Assembly (NCBI RefSeq): GCF_002117935.1
Contig: NZ_BDJE01000074.1
Coordinates: forward strand, 1-49,763
DNA length: 49,763 nt
Direction of reading: 5' to 3'
From: Nocardioides sp. PD653-B2
GTDB taxonomy: Bacteria; Actinomycetota; Actinomycetes; Propionibacteriales; Nocardioidaceae
Shown here: positions 15,517 through 24,088 of the stretch, in pieces
Layout: every line of letters begins with the position of its first letter
Position numbering within the stretch: position 1 is the stretch's first letter
Translations under genes and position numbers: made by a program
Notes under the pieces: generated by a model
What the model saw: only the letters and a program-made list of their open reading frames with translations
What the model was told of the DNA's origin: nothing
Databases searched by the model: none

Positions 15517-16272
15517 TCAGCGGGTGATCGTGGGTCCGCTCCTGTCGATGGGGCCTGGGAGATCAGCGGGCTGAGCGGGGTCGCCCCGGTGGGCTGGTGC
15601 CGTGGACAGGGCACCAGCCTGGAGAGCGGCGCTGCCTGACGGCGGGGGAGTGGCCGTGGTCGGATCATCGGTCCCGAAGTGGTCGGGGTCGCCTGGGTCG
15701 ATCAACGTGACCCGGCTGTCGTAGGCGGCGCAGGTCTGCGTGATGGTGGCTGACTCCGGTGCGACGTAGACGTCGTCGAGCCACTCGGTGCCCTTGGTGT
15801 CCTCGCAGAAGCTGTCGATCAGCAGCGAGTCCTGCATCGCGCAGACCGCCTGCGCGTACGACGAATAGGGGCCGACCGCCTCCGGGCGGGGGTCCTCACC
15901 GTCGTACCAGCACAGTGTCACCCACCACCCCGAGGCCTGCGCCCCGCCGTGCGCACTCACGTAGTCCTCCCACGTCGCGTCCGCGGGCAGCACGCCGCGG
16001 CCGACGCTGCCGTCGAGACCGATGAACACCGGTGGCAGGTGACCCTCCCCAGACTCGCCCGGCGCCTCGGCCGCTGTTTCGGCCGGTTCCTGGGCTGGTG
16101 TCAGATCAGAGGACTCGGCTGCGGGCGGTGCGAACCGAGGGTTGCTGCGGTCCATGGCCGCGGCGAACTCGGCATCGCTGAGCTCGGCACTGTTCATCGC
16201 GACCTCGCCCGCCCAGGCCAATGCCTCATCCCTGTCCGGCCCGTCCGCCGGCATCCGTCTCGTCTCGCTCAT
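15517..16272 (-). CDS. Hypothetical protein with leaderless start at box C (251 aa)
   Basis: ATG 16272 lies two bases after box C with no room for a ribosome site, so a leaderless mRNA is likely. After an Ala/Glu/Pro-rich N-terminal half, residues about 80-195 look folded: WEDYVSAHGGAQASGWWVTLCWYDG, then VGPYSSYAQAVCAMQDSLLIDSF and TEWLDDVYV, a mixed strand/helix pattern. The C-terminal 50 residues are disordered. I do not recognise the family. It is the only gene between box C and the hipBA operator, so it seems monocistronic. Confidence 0.75.
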   Translation of the reverse strand: MSETRRMPADGPDRDEALAWAGEVAMNSAELSDAEFAAAMDRSNPRFAPPAAESSDLTPAQEPAETAAEAPGESGEGHLPPVFIGLDGSVGRGVLPADATWEDYVSAHGGAQASGWWVTLCWYDGEDPRPEAVGPYSSYAQAVCAMQDSLLIDSFCEDTKGTEWLDDVYVAPESATITQTCAAYDSRVTLIDPGDPDHFGTDDPTTATPPPSGSAALQAGALSTAPAHRGDPAQPADLPGPIDRSGPTITR

Positions 16273-16274
16273 AT

Positions 16275-16308
16275 CGGGAGAGGCAACAACCCGCCGCCTC
16301 GATCGGAC
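16275..16308 (-). promoter_or_regulatory. Plasmid promoter-like box C
   Basis: Minus strand: GTCCGATCG (last base differs), 11 bases, TGTTGCCTCTCCCG, AT, then the ATGAGC start at 16272. Confidence 0.85.
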
Positions 16309-16362
16309 ACTGGACCGAGAGGCCCCGGAGCGCAGCCGTACGCCGAGGTTCTCGCTACCTGC

Positions 16363-16935
16363 TCATCGGAAGGCTGGACTGCACAGGCGGACCTCGAGGG
16401 GCGCATCACGACCGCCGTCGCCCAGCCGGTCGTTGCCTCGCTCGTCGTTGTCCGGCCCGTTGGCTGGGGCCGTCAGGCCGCGCAGGATCGCGGCCCGCGC
16501 TGCCGTGGGGGAGAGGCCGCCGTGCCCGGCGCCGATCAAGGGCATCGCAATGGACTCGATACCCAGCTCAGACGCTCGCATGACCGCGTTCCGCGTGCAG
16601 GCCTCGACGCCGGCCGAGGTGGCTCGCCACCATGTGTTGAGCCCGACCACGTGAATCAGCCACTTTGGCCCAGGCATCACATCGGCGCTATCGGTGTGCG
16701 GTTCGCGGGCCATGTCGCCCGTGGTGGTGACCACCGCGTCACCGACGTCGAGCAGGCCCATCTTCGCCAGATCCCGCCACGGCGCCGGCCCGGTGGCCCT
16801 CTTCAACTGGCCGCTCACCCCGCCGGTCAGCAACAGCCACCGGGGGACGAAGTTCCGGTTCCACGGGTTCACCAACGCCTGCACCGGCTGGGCAAGCAGA
16901 TCGCCGTCGACCTCGAGGACCCTCACGGCCGGCAC
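16363..16935 (-). CDS. Macro-domain protein (190 aa)
   Basis: The fold order matches macro domains that bind ADP-ribose: VLEVDGDLLAQPVQALVNPWNRN at the start, TGGVSGQLKRATG as the first nucleotide loop, VGDAVVTTTG, a WLIHVVGLN strand, and SIAMPLIGAGHGGL as the second loop. Such proteins bind or remove ADP-ribose from proteins or DNA. GTG 16935 or 16926 may be the start; no clear ribosome site is present. It ends the operon that contains the DarB-like methylase-helicase. In DNA-conflict systems macro domains can counter ADP-ribosylating toxins, but no DarT-like partner is visible here. Confidence 0.85.
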   Translation of the reverse strand: MPAVRVLEVDGDLLAQPVQALVNPWNRNFVPRWLLLTGGVSGQLKRATGPAPWRDLAKMGLLDVGDAVVTTTGDMAREPHTDSADVMPGPKWLIHVVGLNTWWRATSAGVEACTRNAVMRASELGIESIAMPLIGAGHGGLSPTAARAAILRGLTAPANGPDNDERGNDRLGDGGRDAPLEVRLCSPAFR

Positions 16936-16962
16936 GGCGCGGTGTTCTCGTGCTCGTGGCCG

Positions 16963-17307
16963 TCAGGCGGCGATCGCGGAGGTCGCGCGGTGCAGGAACC
17001 GCAGCGCGGAGTCGATGCGGAGCGTGTGCTGGAGGATCTGCGAGTCCGTCATGAGCGCGGTCATCCGATCTTCGAGTTCGGCCAGGCTCGCACGGAAGTC
17101 GTCGATCTGGATCGCGACGTAGTGGGTGGGTCGCCGCTGTCCGAAGTCGACGAGCTCGGCCTCAGCCATCCCGAGGAACGGCGCGGCCCGCCTCTGCTCG
17201 GGATGCCCGGTTGCGCCGATGAGGGCCGCGATGAGCGAGATGACGTAGACGAAGTCCGGGGACGAGTCGTACCCCTCGCGCTCGTTGTAGGTGGTGGCGA
17301 TCGGCAT
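16963..17307 (-). CDS. Hypothetical protein between the methylase-helicase and macro genes (114 aa)
   Basis: ATG 17307 has GGAAAGGA upstream. Residues 1-45 include a hydrophobic stretch (FVYVISLIAALIGA) that could be a buried helix, followed by a charged helical part (FRASLAELEDRMTALM). I do not recognise it. The 160 bases between its start and the helicase stop show nothing notable. Confidence 0.65.
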   Translation of the reverse strand: MPIATTYNEREGYDSSPDFVYVISLIAALIGATGHPEQRRAAPFLGMAEAELVDFGQRRPTHYVAIQIDDFRASLAELEDRMTALMTDSQILQHTLRIDSALRFLHRATSAIAA

Positions 17308-17467
17308 CAGTGGTGGTCCTTTCCAAGCAGGCCAAGTCGCGGGCTCGACCCTTCTTCCAGTGGAACAGATCGAGAAGGGCAGCGCACCAGGCGCGCCCGA
17401 AGTGTGCAGTAGCTGTGCAGAACTCCCGGCGAGCGATCGATCGGAACCCGCGGCAACGGCGGCGCGG

Positions 17468-20400
17468 TCATCGCGCCCAACTCGCCTGGGTCGTCGGGCC
17501 ACCGAAACCGATACCCGGCGGCGCCGGTGCCGGTGGGGGAGGAGGAGCGATCGCCGGACGAGCCGCCTGGAGATCCGCTTGGGCGGGGAGTGGGGATCCG
17601 TTAGGCGGGAGCGCTGCGGTTGCGTGCTCGGGCTGCATGTGCGTGGAGGCGTCGCGTGCGTGGATGCGTGGCCGCGGTGCCGGTTCGCCCCGGAGATCGC
17701 GGGCCCGTTCGGCCATCTGCTGCTTGACCCGGCGGCGCGAGGTCCGCACGGCGCCCATCTCGGCTGGCTTCACATTTCCCGGTGCCTCGAGGCGGGCATC
17801 GCGCAACGCACGCCACGTGTCGGTGGTCTCGTTGTAGCGGGCCTCGGCCTCGGCCACGAGCTCGGCGTGCTTGCGCGCCGCCTCTTCACCAGCACTACCG
17901 GCGGTTGCAGCTGAGGGCTCCGCGTCGAGGCCCTCCACAGTCGGCGGCACTCCATCCGGGCGACCTGCCGCGTCTGGTGGGGGAGACGTGGGGTTGTCGG
18001 CGGCGACCAGCCGCATTAGCTCGGTCAACGCCTTGCTGCGTTCCTTGAGCGCGTCCAGCTCGGCGGCCGGCTCGAAGACGGTGTCCTTCTCTGCGGCGGA
18101 GACCTCGACCTCGCCCTGGAGTCGCTCGAGGCGAGCCTGCACTACGGCGGGGCGGTCGTGGATGGAGCGCACGAGGTTCTCCAGGCGGGTGATCGCGCCG
18201 ACGTCGATCTTGCCCGCGCTGAGTGTCGCGGGGGGGACGTCGAGCAGGTCGGGTGCCCATTCGCGGGTGTTGCGGGGGTCGTCGACCCCGACGCGGTAGG
18301 ACGCGTCTCCGATCCCCGGCCGGTAGGTCCAGGCATAGAGCCGGACCCCGCCCAACTTCCCGATCAGGAACGGGCGGCCCTCGCCGTAGGGCGCGTACTC
18401 CAGGCTCCCCGCCAGGGTCGGTAGCTCAGCCAGCCGCTCTGCAGCCTGCTTACGCTCGGTGACCGGCTGACCCTCGATGCGCCCGTACTTGTTGGGCACC
18501 TGGATCGCGAACGCCTCACCGGAGGTATCGGACAGCTCGGTGGCGGCCGCCTGCAAAGCGGAGATGTTGACGTTCAAGGTGTCGATCATCCGGGTTCCCT
18601 GGGCCACCACGTTGGCGTGGTACTCCTTCGAGGCCGCGAACGAGTCGGCCTGGTTCTGCATCCGGCGCAGGTCCAGGTCGAGCTGGGCCTGGTCGAGCAG
18701 CAGCGGGTTGTTCGCTGCCAGCGCGGTCAGCATCGCGGACTCGGACTGGGTCGCGGACTCCGACTGCCCGATGATCGTGGCATCCAGGTCGGCCAGCGCG
18801 AAGGCACGCAGGAAGTTGTCCTTGCGGGCGACGTGCGCCCACTGGAAACCCTCGGTGGAGCCTTCGAGCGGGTAGTAGAGGACCCGGACCTCGTCGTACT
18901 GGTTGCCGCGTCGGATCGCGCGTCCGTTGCGCTGCTCGATCTGATCGGGCCGGTAGGCGCCGTCGACGTGATGCAGCGCCGAGAGCCGGTTCTGCACGTT
19001 CAGGCCGGTACCCATCTTCGCGGTCGACCCGATCAGCACCTTGATCTCGCCGGTGCGGCACCGCTCGGTCAGCTTCCCAAGCTTGGCGGCATCGCCTTCG
19101 GCGTCGTGGATGAACGCGACCTCGTCGGGCTTGAGCCCGCCGTCGACCAACGCGAGCTTCAACGCCTCGTAGAAGGAGTGCTTGCCCTCGCTGTTGGGAA
19201 TGCCCTTGTCGCAGAACACCAGCTGGAACCCGCCCCGGATCGGCGCCGGTTCGGTCGAGCCGCGCGCCACCATGAACTCATCGTCGCGGGTGCGCGCCCA
19301 CTCATCGAGGACCTGGCCGGCCACCAGGGGCACCTTGGAGTCGGCATCGGTGAGCTCGGCGGGGTCGATCCCGGCCTCCCACAGCTTCAACGGTGAGATG
19401 AGCCGCAGGTCGACCGCGGACGTCAGACCGTCGGTGCCGATCGCGACCACGGTGTCATCGCCGGGCTCGGGCTTGAACTTCGGCTTGATCGCATCCCGGC
19501 GGGCCTTCAACGCCCGGATGAACGCCTGCTGATGCTCCGAGACCCCCTGCAGAACCTTCTCGGCCTGCCCGCCGCGCAGGGCAGGGCGCTCCAAGCCGAC
19601 GTCGTCGGCGGTGACCTCGTCGGCGAACTGCACCCAGATCCGCTTGAGCTCACCGGCGTTGACCAGGCCATCGCCCTCACGCTGCATCACCTGCAGCCGC
19701 CCGGTCACCGTGGGCGCGATCGTCTCCTCCATCTGCAAGAACGCCTTGCGGAAGTCGTCGAACTCGGCCACGCCGGCCTCGGCGAGCAGGTCGGGGCGCA
19801 GGAACCGGATCATCACGTAGAACTCACGCGTGCTATTCGAGATCGGGGTCCCGGTAGCGAACAACGCCACCGACCGCTTCCCGAGCTCGGCGTTGCGCTC
19901 GCGGAGCCAGTCGAGCTTGGCGCGCAGGTCGACCGCACCCAGGTTCGGCTTGCCCTTCGCCAGCGCGCGCACACTGGATTCGACCTCGTCGTTCTTGTAC
20001 TCATGGGCCTCGTCGACCACGACGTAATCGAACCCGGCGGTCTCGAAGTCCAAGGGTCCGACGTCGCCGCCGATACGGTCCTGCAGCTCCCGCAGCGAGG
20101 CCTCCTCGCGCTCGATGCGCTCACCGATCCGCTTCACGGCCTTGGTGTCGCCCTCCTCCAGGGCGGTGGCGCGCTCATGGCGCAGCTTGTCGAGCTTCTC
20201 TTCGATGTTCGCCTCGACGGTCTCCTCCGACAGCGGCAGCAGCCGGAACGAGGACGCGGTCATCACCACCGCGTCCCAGTCGTGCGAGGCAGCCTGCGCC
20301 ACGAACCTGCGGCGCGAATCGGCACCCGAGATGCCCTTGGTGTCGGTGGCCAGCAGCTGCGCGTCGGGGTAGAGGATCGTGAACTCCCGCACCCACTGCT

Positions 20401-23278
20401 CCAGCAGGTGATTCGGCACCACCACGACCGGCTTGTGGACCTGCCCCAGCCGCTTCTTCTCCATGATCGAAGCCGCCAACGTGAAGGTCTTACCGGTGCC
20501 GACTTCGTGGTGCAGCAGCACCGACTCGCAGTCCTTGGCCATCGCGACCGCGTCGTTCTGATGCGGGTCCAGGGCGATCGCATCCGACATGCCCGGGTAG
20601 GCCGAGTAGGGGGAGTCGACGTAGTTGACGTCGGTGTAGGAGCGGTACTTGTCGTTGTAGACCCCGTGCAGGCGCTCCTTGCGGTCCGGGTCGCGCCACA
20701 GCCAGCGGGCGAACTCCTTCTCGATGACCTCCATCTGCTCACCGGCCGCCTCGGTCTCGGCGCGGTTGATCCGCTCCACCCCCTCCGAATCCTTGTCGGT
20801 GACCTGCGGACGCTGGCCCTTCAACGCCGTCTCGACCAGCTGGTAGGTCGTACGCCGCGACGTTCCCCACTTCGCCTTCAACGGCTTGCGCCAGTCATGC
20901 CCCGGAGGGGCACACATCGAACCGCCGCCCTCCAGGGCGGCGTTGCGGGAGCGGCCGTTAGCCGGCGAGCACTTCCAGCCGTCCTCCTCGCTGTAGGTCA
21001 CCGTCGCCCGGTCGTTGCTGGTGATCTCGCGGACGAACGCCTGCACATCCGATGCGGGGATCCAGACCATGCCGAGCTTGGCGCTGATCTTGGTGACGTC
21101 CTTGTCCGGAGGCACAGCAGCGCGCATCGCGGCCGCAGCCTCACCCCACTTCTCAGGATCCTCGGCCGCCAGCGCCTCGAGCTCGACCGCTTTGCGGCGC
21201 ACGTTGCCCGACAGGTACAGGTGCGCCGGAACGAGCTCGCCGGTGTGGTGATCGGTGAAAACCAGCCCCTTGGTCATCGCGGTCGCCTCCTCGACGGTGA
21301 CGTCCATCAGGCCCGCGATGCGGTCCATGTCGATGCGGCCGTCGTGCTCGCGGCTGATCGCCACCGCGTCGGCCGGCGACTCCGCGCGGGTCGGGAGCTC
21401 ACGGAACCCGACCATCCGGCGGGTGAAGAACTTCGCCTTCGTCGCGGTGTTGGTGCCCTCGTCGTAGGCGGACTCCAGGCCGGTCAGCGACCACCAGGTC
21501 GGGTCCTTGCGGATCCCGCCCATCCCCGGCGTGGTGTAGCGGACCTGGTACCACTCACCGTCATCGCCCTCGACCAGTCCCTCGGTCTGGTTCGGGTCCT
21601 CGGGGTCCTTGACCGTGACCTGCTTCTGGGAGGGCTTCATCCGGCTGATCGGGCCGTAGTCGGCCACGTAGGTGTCGTAGGCCGTGTTGAGCGCGGCCCG
21701 CAGCCCGGCGATCTCGTCGGTGTCCTCGAGGCTGTCGCGCTCGGCCTCGCGCAGGTCTGCGGCCAGGTCCCGCATCCGCAGCAGGCTCACCAGCTCATCG
21801 GCCTGGGAAGGATGGTGTCCGTCCTTGGTACGCCGCCCCGCCGTCACGGCCCCGTCCGGCACATAGGGCACCTCGGTTCCGTCGTAGTCCACGACCGTGA
21901 ACGAGTGCGCCAGCGACCCCGCCGACCCGGCGCGCTTGCCGGGGACCCTCTCGGTGCCGGTGTGGGTGATCTGCCCGACCTTCTTCGCCCGCGCCAGGGT
22001 GCGGGCCGACCGCACCGGCTCGAGTCCGGCCCGCTCTGTCCCCGCTGCCGGCCCTGCTGCCGGCCCCCCGGTCGGCTTCGGCTCGGGCCTTGGAGACGGC
22101 GTAGGAGACGGCGCAGGAGTGCGGGCCGGCTCGTCGGTCCTCGTCGGCTCTCCTGCCGTCGATGGGCTGGGCGTGGGGGAGTGGCCCCGGCCCTGCGCGA
22201 TCGCGTCACGCGCGATCGCCTCGAGGCGATACTGCAGCTGGGTGCCCAGGTCGGCGGCCGTGACCTGGTTGCGGACCGTGAGCACCTCGCGGCCCATGGT
22301 CGCCTGGCCGGTGGAGGTGACACCGAGGATGTCGTTGCGGTGCGCGGTGAAGTAGCCGTTGACATACCGTTCGGTGCCGTCGTCGAGCGTGGTGGGCACC
22401 GAGGTGAGCCAGGCGTCATCACCCGGGGTCTGGTCGGGTTCGCGGCGCCGCAGAACCAGGACGTCGGTGACGACCTCGGTGCCCGCCGCGGCGCGGTGGG
22501 CCGCGTTCGGCAGCCGGACCGCGCCGAGCAGGTCGGCGTGCTCGTACCAGCTGCGTCGCACCGTGGACAGCTGCTTGTCCAGGGTGCCGGCCGACGTGAT
22601 CACTGCCATCGTCCCGCCGGGCTTCAACCCCGCCAGTGCCTTGGTGATGAAGTGGTCGTGGATCAGCAGCTGGTTACCGGGATTGTGGACGCGGTCCCTG
22701 ACCGGATATTTCCCGAACGGGACGTTACCGATCACTGCATCGAAGGCGCCGGCACGGACCGGGGTATCGCCGAACGACTCGGTCCGCACGACGGCGGTCG
22801 GGTACAGCAGGCGGGCGATGCTCGCCGAGACCTCGTTGCGTTCCACTCCCACCATCTGCGCACCGGCCGGTGCGAAGCCGATGAAGTTGCCGGTGCCGCA
22901 CCCGGCCTCCAGCACGCGGCCGGACTCGAACCCCAGGGCTTGCAGGGCCGACCACATCGGCTCCACCAGGCCGGCGTCGGTGAAGTGGGAGTTCAACGCG
23001 TTCTGCATCGCCTCGTCGTACTCGCCCGGGGACAACAGACCACGCAGCTCCTCACGCACGGCCGCGTAGGTCTCATCGGCGGTCACGAAGACCTTCGGCA
23101 GCGCGCCCCAGCCGGCGAACCGTGCAAGAGCCTGCTGCTCATCACCGGTCGCTGCACGGTCCTCGGACTCGATGCGGCGCAGCAACCGGAGCGCTTCCAG
23201 GTTCGCGGCGACCTTCGCCGCCACCCCAGGCGGGGCCAGATCAACCTGACCAGCCGGAACGAAGTCCACCGCAACCAC
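17468..23278 (-). CDS. DarB-like fusion: N6-adenine methylase plus SNF2-type helicase (about 1,936 aa)
   Basis: After ARFAGWGALPKVF, methylase motif I (VLEAGCGTGNFIGF) and a variant motif IV (AVIGNVPFGKY) appear within the first 220 residues. The second half is a superfamily 2 helicase: Walker A HHEVGTGKTF, YVVVDEAHEYKN (DEAH), ATGTPISNS, and the C-terminal lobe with GTGLNVQNR and IEQRNGRAIRRGNQY (motif VI). This order resembles phage P1 DarB and large methylase-helicases of plasmids, proposed to protect incoming DNA from restriction. A tail of about 500 residues follows. The start is uncertain: GTG 23278 or 23269 follow the upstream gene, while the same frame stays open to 23914 across it. 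The catalytic NPPY is replaced by NVPF, as in related N12-class proteins. Confidence 0.88.
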   Translation of the reverse strand: MVAVDFVPAGQVDLAPPGVAAKVAANLEALRLLRRIESEDRAATGDEQQALARFAGWGALPKVFVTADETYAAVREELRGLLSPGEYDEAMQNALNSHFTDAGLVEPMWSALQALGFESGRVLEAGCGTGNFIGFAPAGAQMVGVERNEVSASIARLLYPTAVVRTESFGDTPVRAGAFDAVIGNVPFGKYPVRDRVHNPGNQLLIHDHFITKALAGLKPGGTMAVITSAGTLDKQLSTVRRSWYEHADLLGAVRLPNAAHRAAAGTEVVTDVLVLRRREPDQTPGDDAWLTSVPTTLDDGTERYVNGYFTAHRNDILGVTSTGQATMGREVLTVRNQVTAADLGTQLQYRLEAIARDAIAQGRGHSPTPSPSTAGEPTRTDEPARTPAPSPTPSPRPEPKPTGGPAAGPAAGTERAGLEPVRSARTLARAKKVGQITHTGTERVPGKRAGSAGSLAHSFTVVDYDGTEVPYVPDGAVTAGRRTKDGHHPSQADELVSLLRMRDLAADLREAERDSLEDTDEIAGLRAALNTAYDTYVADYGPISRMKPSQKQVTVKDPEDPNQTEGLVEGDDGEWYQVRYTTPGMGGIRKDPTWWSLTGLESAYDEGTNTATKAKFFTRRMVGFRELPTRAESPADAVAISREHDGRIDMDRIAGLMDVTVEEATAMTKGLVFTDHHTGELVPAHLYLSGNVRRKAVELEALAAEDPEKWGEAAAAMRAAVPPDKDVTKISAKLGMVWIPASDVQAFVREITSNDRATVTYSEEDGWKCSPANGRSRNAALEGGGSMCAPPGHDWRKPLKAKWGTSRRTTYQLVETALKGQRPQVTDKDSEGVERINRAETEAAGEQMEVIEKEFARWLWRDPDRKERLHGVYNDKYRSYTDVNYVDSPYSAYPGMSDAIALDPHQNDAVAMAKDCESVLLHHEVGTGKTFTLAASIMEKKRLGQVHKPVVVVPNHLLEQWVREFTILYPDAQLLATDTKGISGADSRRRFVAQAASHDWDAVVMTASSFRLLPLSEETVEANIEEKLDKLRHERATALEEGDTKAVKRIGERIEREEASLRELQDRIGGDVGPLDFETAGFDYVVVDEAHEYKNDEVESSVRALAKGKPNLGAVDLRAKLDWLRERNAELGKRSVALFATGTPISNSTREFYVMIRFLRPDLLAEAGVAEFDDFRKAFLQMEETIAPTVTGRLQVMQREGDGLVNAGELKRIWVQFADEVTADDVGLERPALRGGQAEKVLQGVSEHQQAFIRALKARRDAIKPKFKPEPGDDTVVAIGTDGLTSAVDLRLISPLKLWEAGIDPAELTDADSKVPLVAGQVLDEWARTRDDEFMVARGSTEPAPIRGGFQLVFCDKGIPNSEGKHSFYEALKLALVDGGLKPDEVAFIHDAEGDAAKLGKLTERCRTGEIKVLIGSTAKMGTGLNVQNRLSALHHVDGAYRPDQIEQRNGRAIRRGNQYDEVRVLYYPLEGSTEGFQWAHVARKDNFLRAFALADLDATIIGQSESATQSESAMLTALAANNPLLLDQAQLDLDLRRMQNQADSFAASKEYHANVVAQGTRMIDTLNVNISALQAAATELSDTSGEAFAIQVPNKYGRIEGQPVTERKQAAERLAELPTLAGSLEYAPYGEGRPFLIGKLGGVRLYAWTYRPGIGDASYRVGVDDPRNTREWAPDLLDVPPATLSAGKIDVGAITRLENLVRSIHDRPAVVQARLERLQGEVEVSAAEKDTVFEPAAELDALKERSKALTELMRLVAADNPTSPPPDAAGRPDGVPPTVEGLDAEPSAATAGSAGEEAARKHAELVAEAEARYNETTDTWRALRDARLEAPGNVKPAEMGAVRTSRRRVKQQMAERARDLRGEPAPRPRIHARDASTHMQPEHATAALPPNGSPLPAQADLQAARPAIAPPPPPAPAPPGIGFGGPTTQASWAR

Positions 23279-23361
23279 CGCGCCCGCAACAGGCGCGACA
23301 GCCGCGGCCGGCGTCGCAGCCGGCAGCGGTGCGTCTACCGGGACAGCGGGGGAGAGGGGCT

Positions 23362-23706
23362 CTACTCGCCGGTCAGGTACGTCGGGGTCTCGCGGCTCTT
23401 GGTGCCCCGCTCCTTCGGCAGGTACACCAGTTCGGCCAGTGCCTCGTCCTCGGCTCGCATCCGCGCCATCGTCGCCTTGCGCCGGGTCAGCTCCGGCGGG
23501 TCCTGCGGGCGGCTCGAGGCCCGCAGGTTGTCTGCCGCCAGGTAGTCCACCATCTGCGCCACCTGAGATCCCAGGTCCTCGAAGAACGCTCGACGATCCG
23601 CGAGGGGCACCGTCGCCAGACGGCTCGGTAGGTACGTCTCCCAGTACCGGGCCGCCACCGTGGCGTACGCCAACCTGGGCTCGACCTCGTTGCTGGCCTG
23701 CTCCAT
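23362..23706 (-). CDS. Small helical protein preceding the methylase-helicase (114 aa)
   Basis: ATG 23706 follows a purine-rich GGAAGGGGAAGG site. The protein starts MEQASNEVEPRLAYATVAAR and is charged and helical, with FFEDLGSQVAQMVDYLAADNL in the middle and AELVYLP near the end. Nearly every third codon position is G or C, so this frame is the coding one. Short proteins of this kind often accompany the large methylase-helicase on actinobacterial plasmids (from memory). The same frame extends upstream to ATG 23845, so a longer form is possible. Confidence 0.7.
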   Translation of the reverse strand: MEQASNEVEPRLAYATVAARYWETYLPSRLATVPLADRRAFFEDLGSQVAQMVDYLAADNLRASSRPQDPPELTRRKATMARMRAEDEALAELVYLPKERGTKSRETPTYLTGE

Positions 23707-23943
23707 GACCTTCCCCTTCCACCTCATCGGGTACACCGGGATCGTCCCCAGTGTGCTCTTGGCCGCCGACAACACCAGTCGGCCCACCAGGTTCTTCGGT
23801 GGGCTCCTCGCCCAGATCCCATAGCGACAACTGCTCTGAGTCATCCACGCTCGCTCGACGACGCGCCAACGCCCAGCACCTCCAACCAGGTTTTCGGAGG
23901 GCCTGGATCGGCAACCCGCGCCACGGCTCACCGCCGCCCTCAA
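23707..23943 (-). other. Ambiguous leader between box D-left and the first gene
   Basis: Two frames are open. One, from GTG 23848, reads VDDSEQLSLWDLGEEP and runs on in the methylase-helicase frame, resembling the N-terminal tag of some plasmid proteins. The other, from ATG 23845, joins the 114-residue frame and has the stronger third-position G+C bias. A past frameshift or a short leader ORF would explain this. The transcript from box D-left would carry about 240 bases of leader. Confidence 0.4.
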
Positions 23944-23977
23944 CGGGAGAGGCAACAAGCCGGACCCCGGATCGGAC
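23944..23977 (-). promoter_or_regulatory. Plasmid promoter-like box D-left (divergent pair)
   Basis: Minus strand: GTCCGATCC, 11 bases, TGTTGCCTCTCCCG, a perfect match, but followed by TTGAGG instead of ATATGAG. It points toward the methylase-helicase operon. Confidence 0.85.
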
Positions 23978-24002
23978 ATCGGATCGGGGACGTGTTCAAG
24001 AC

Positions 24003-24036
24003 GTCCGATCCGACCCTCGATGTGTTGCCTCTCCCG
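24003..24036 (+). promoter_or_regulatory. Plasmid promoter-like box D-right (divergent pair)
   Basis: GTCCGATCC (24003-24011), 11 bases, TGTTGCCTCTCCCG (24023-24036). It is back to back with D-left, 25 bases apart. The gene it drives starts at 24089 with a normal ribosome site (AAGGAGG), so its transcript has a leader. Confidence 0.85.
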
Positions 24037-24088
24037 ATAGGACGGCGCGCACCCGCACCCGAGAGTCAACAGGGTCAAGGAGGCCTCG

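Noticed and set aside
19532..23545. A 1,337-codon plus-strand frame
   Set aside because: It is the antisense shadow of the methylase-helicase gene, whose methylase and helicase motifs are clear; the shadow has none.
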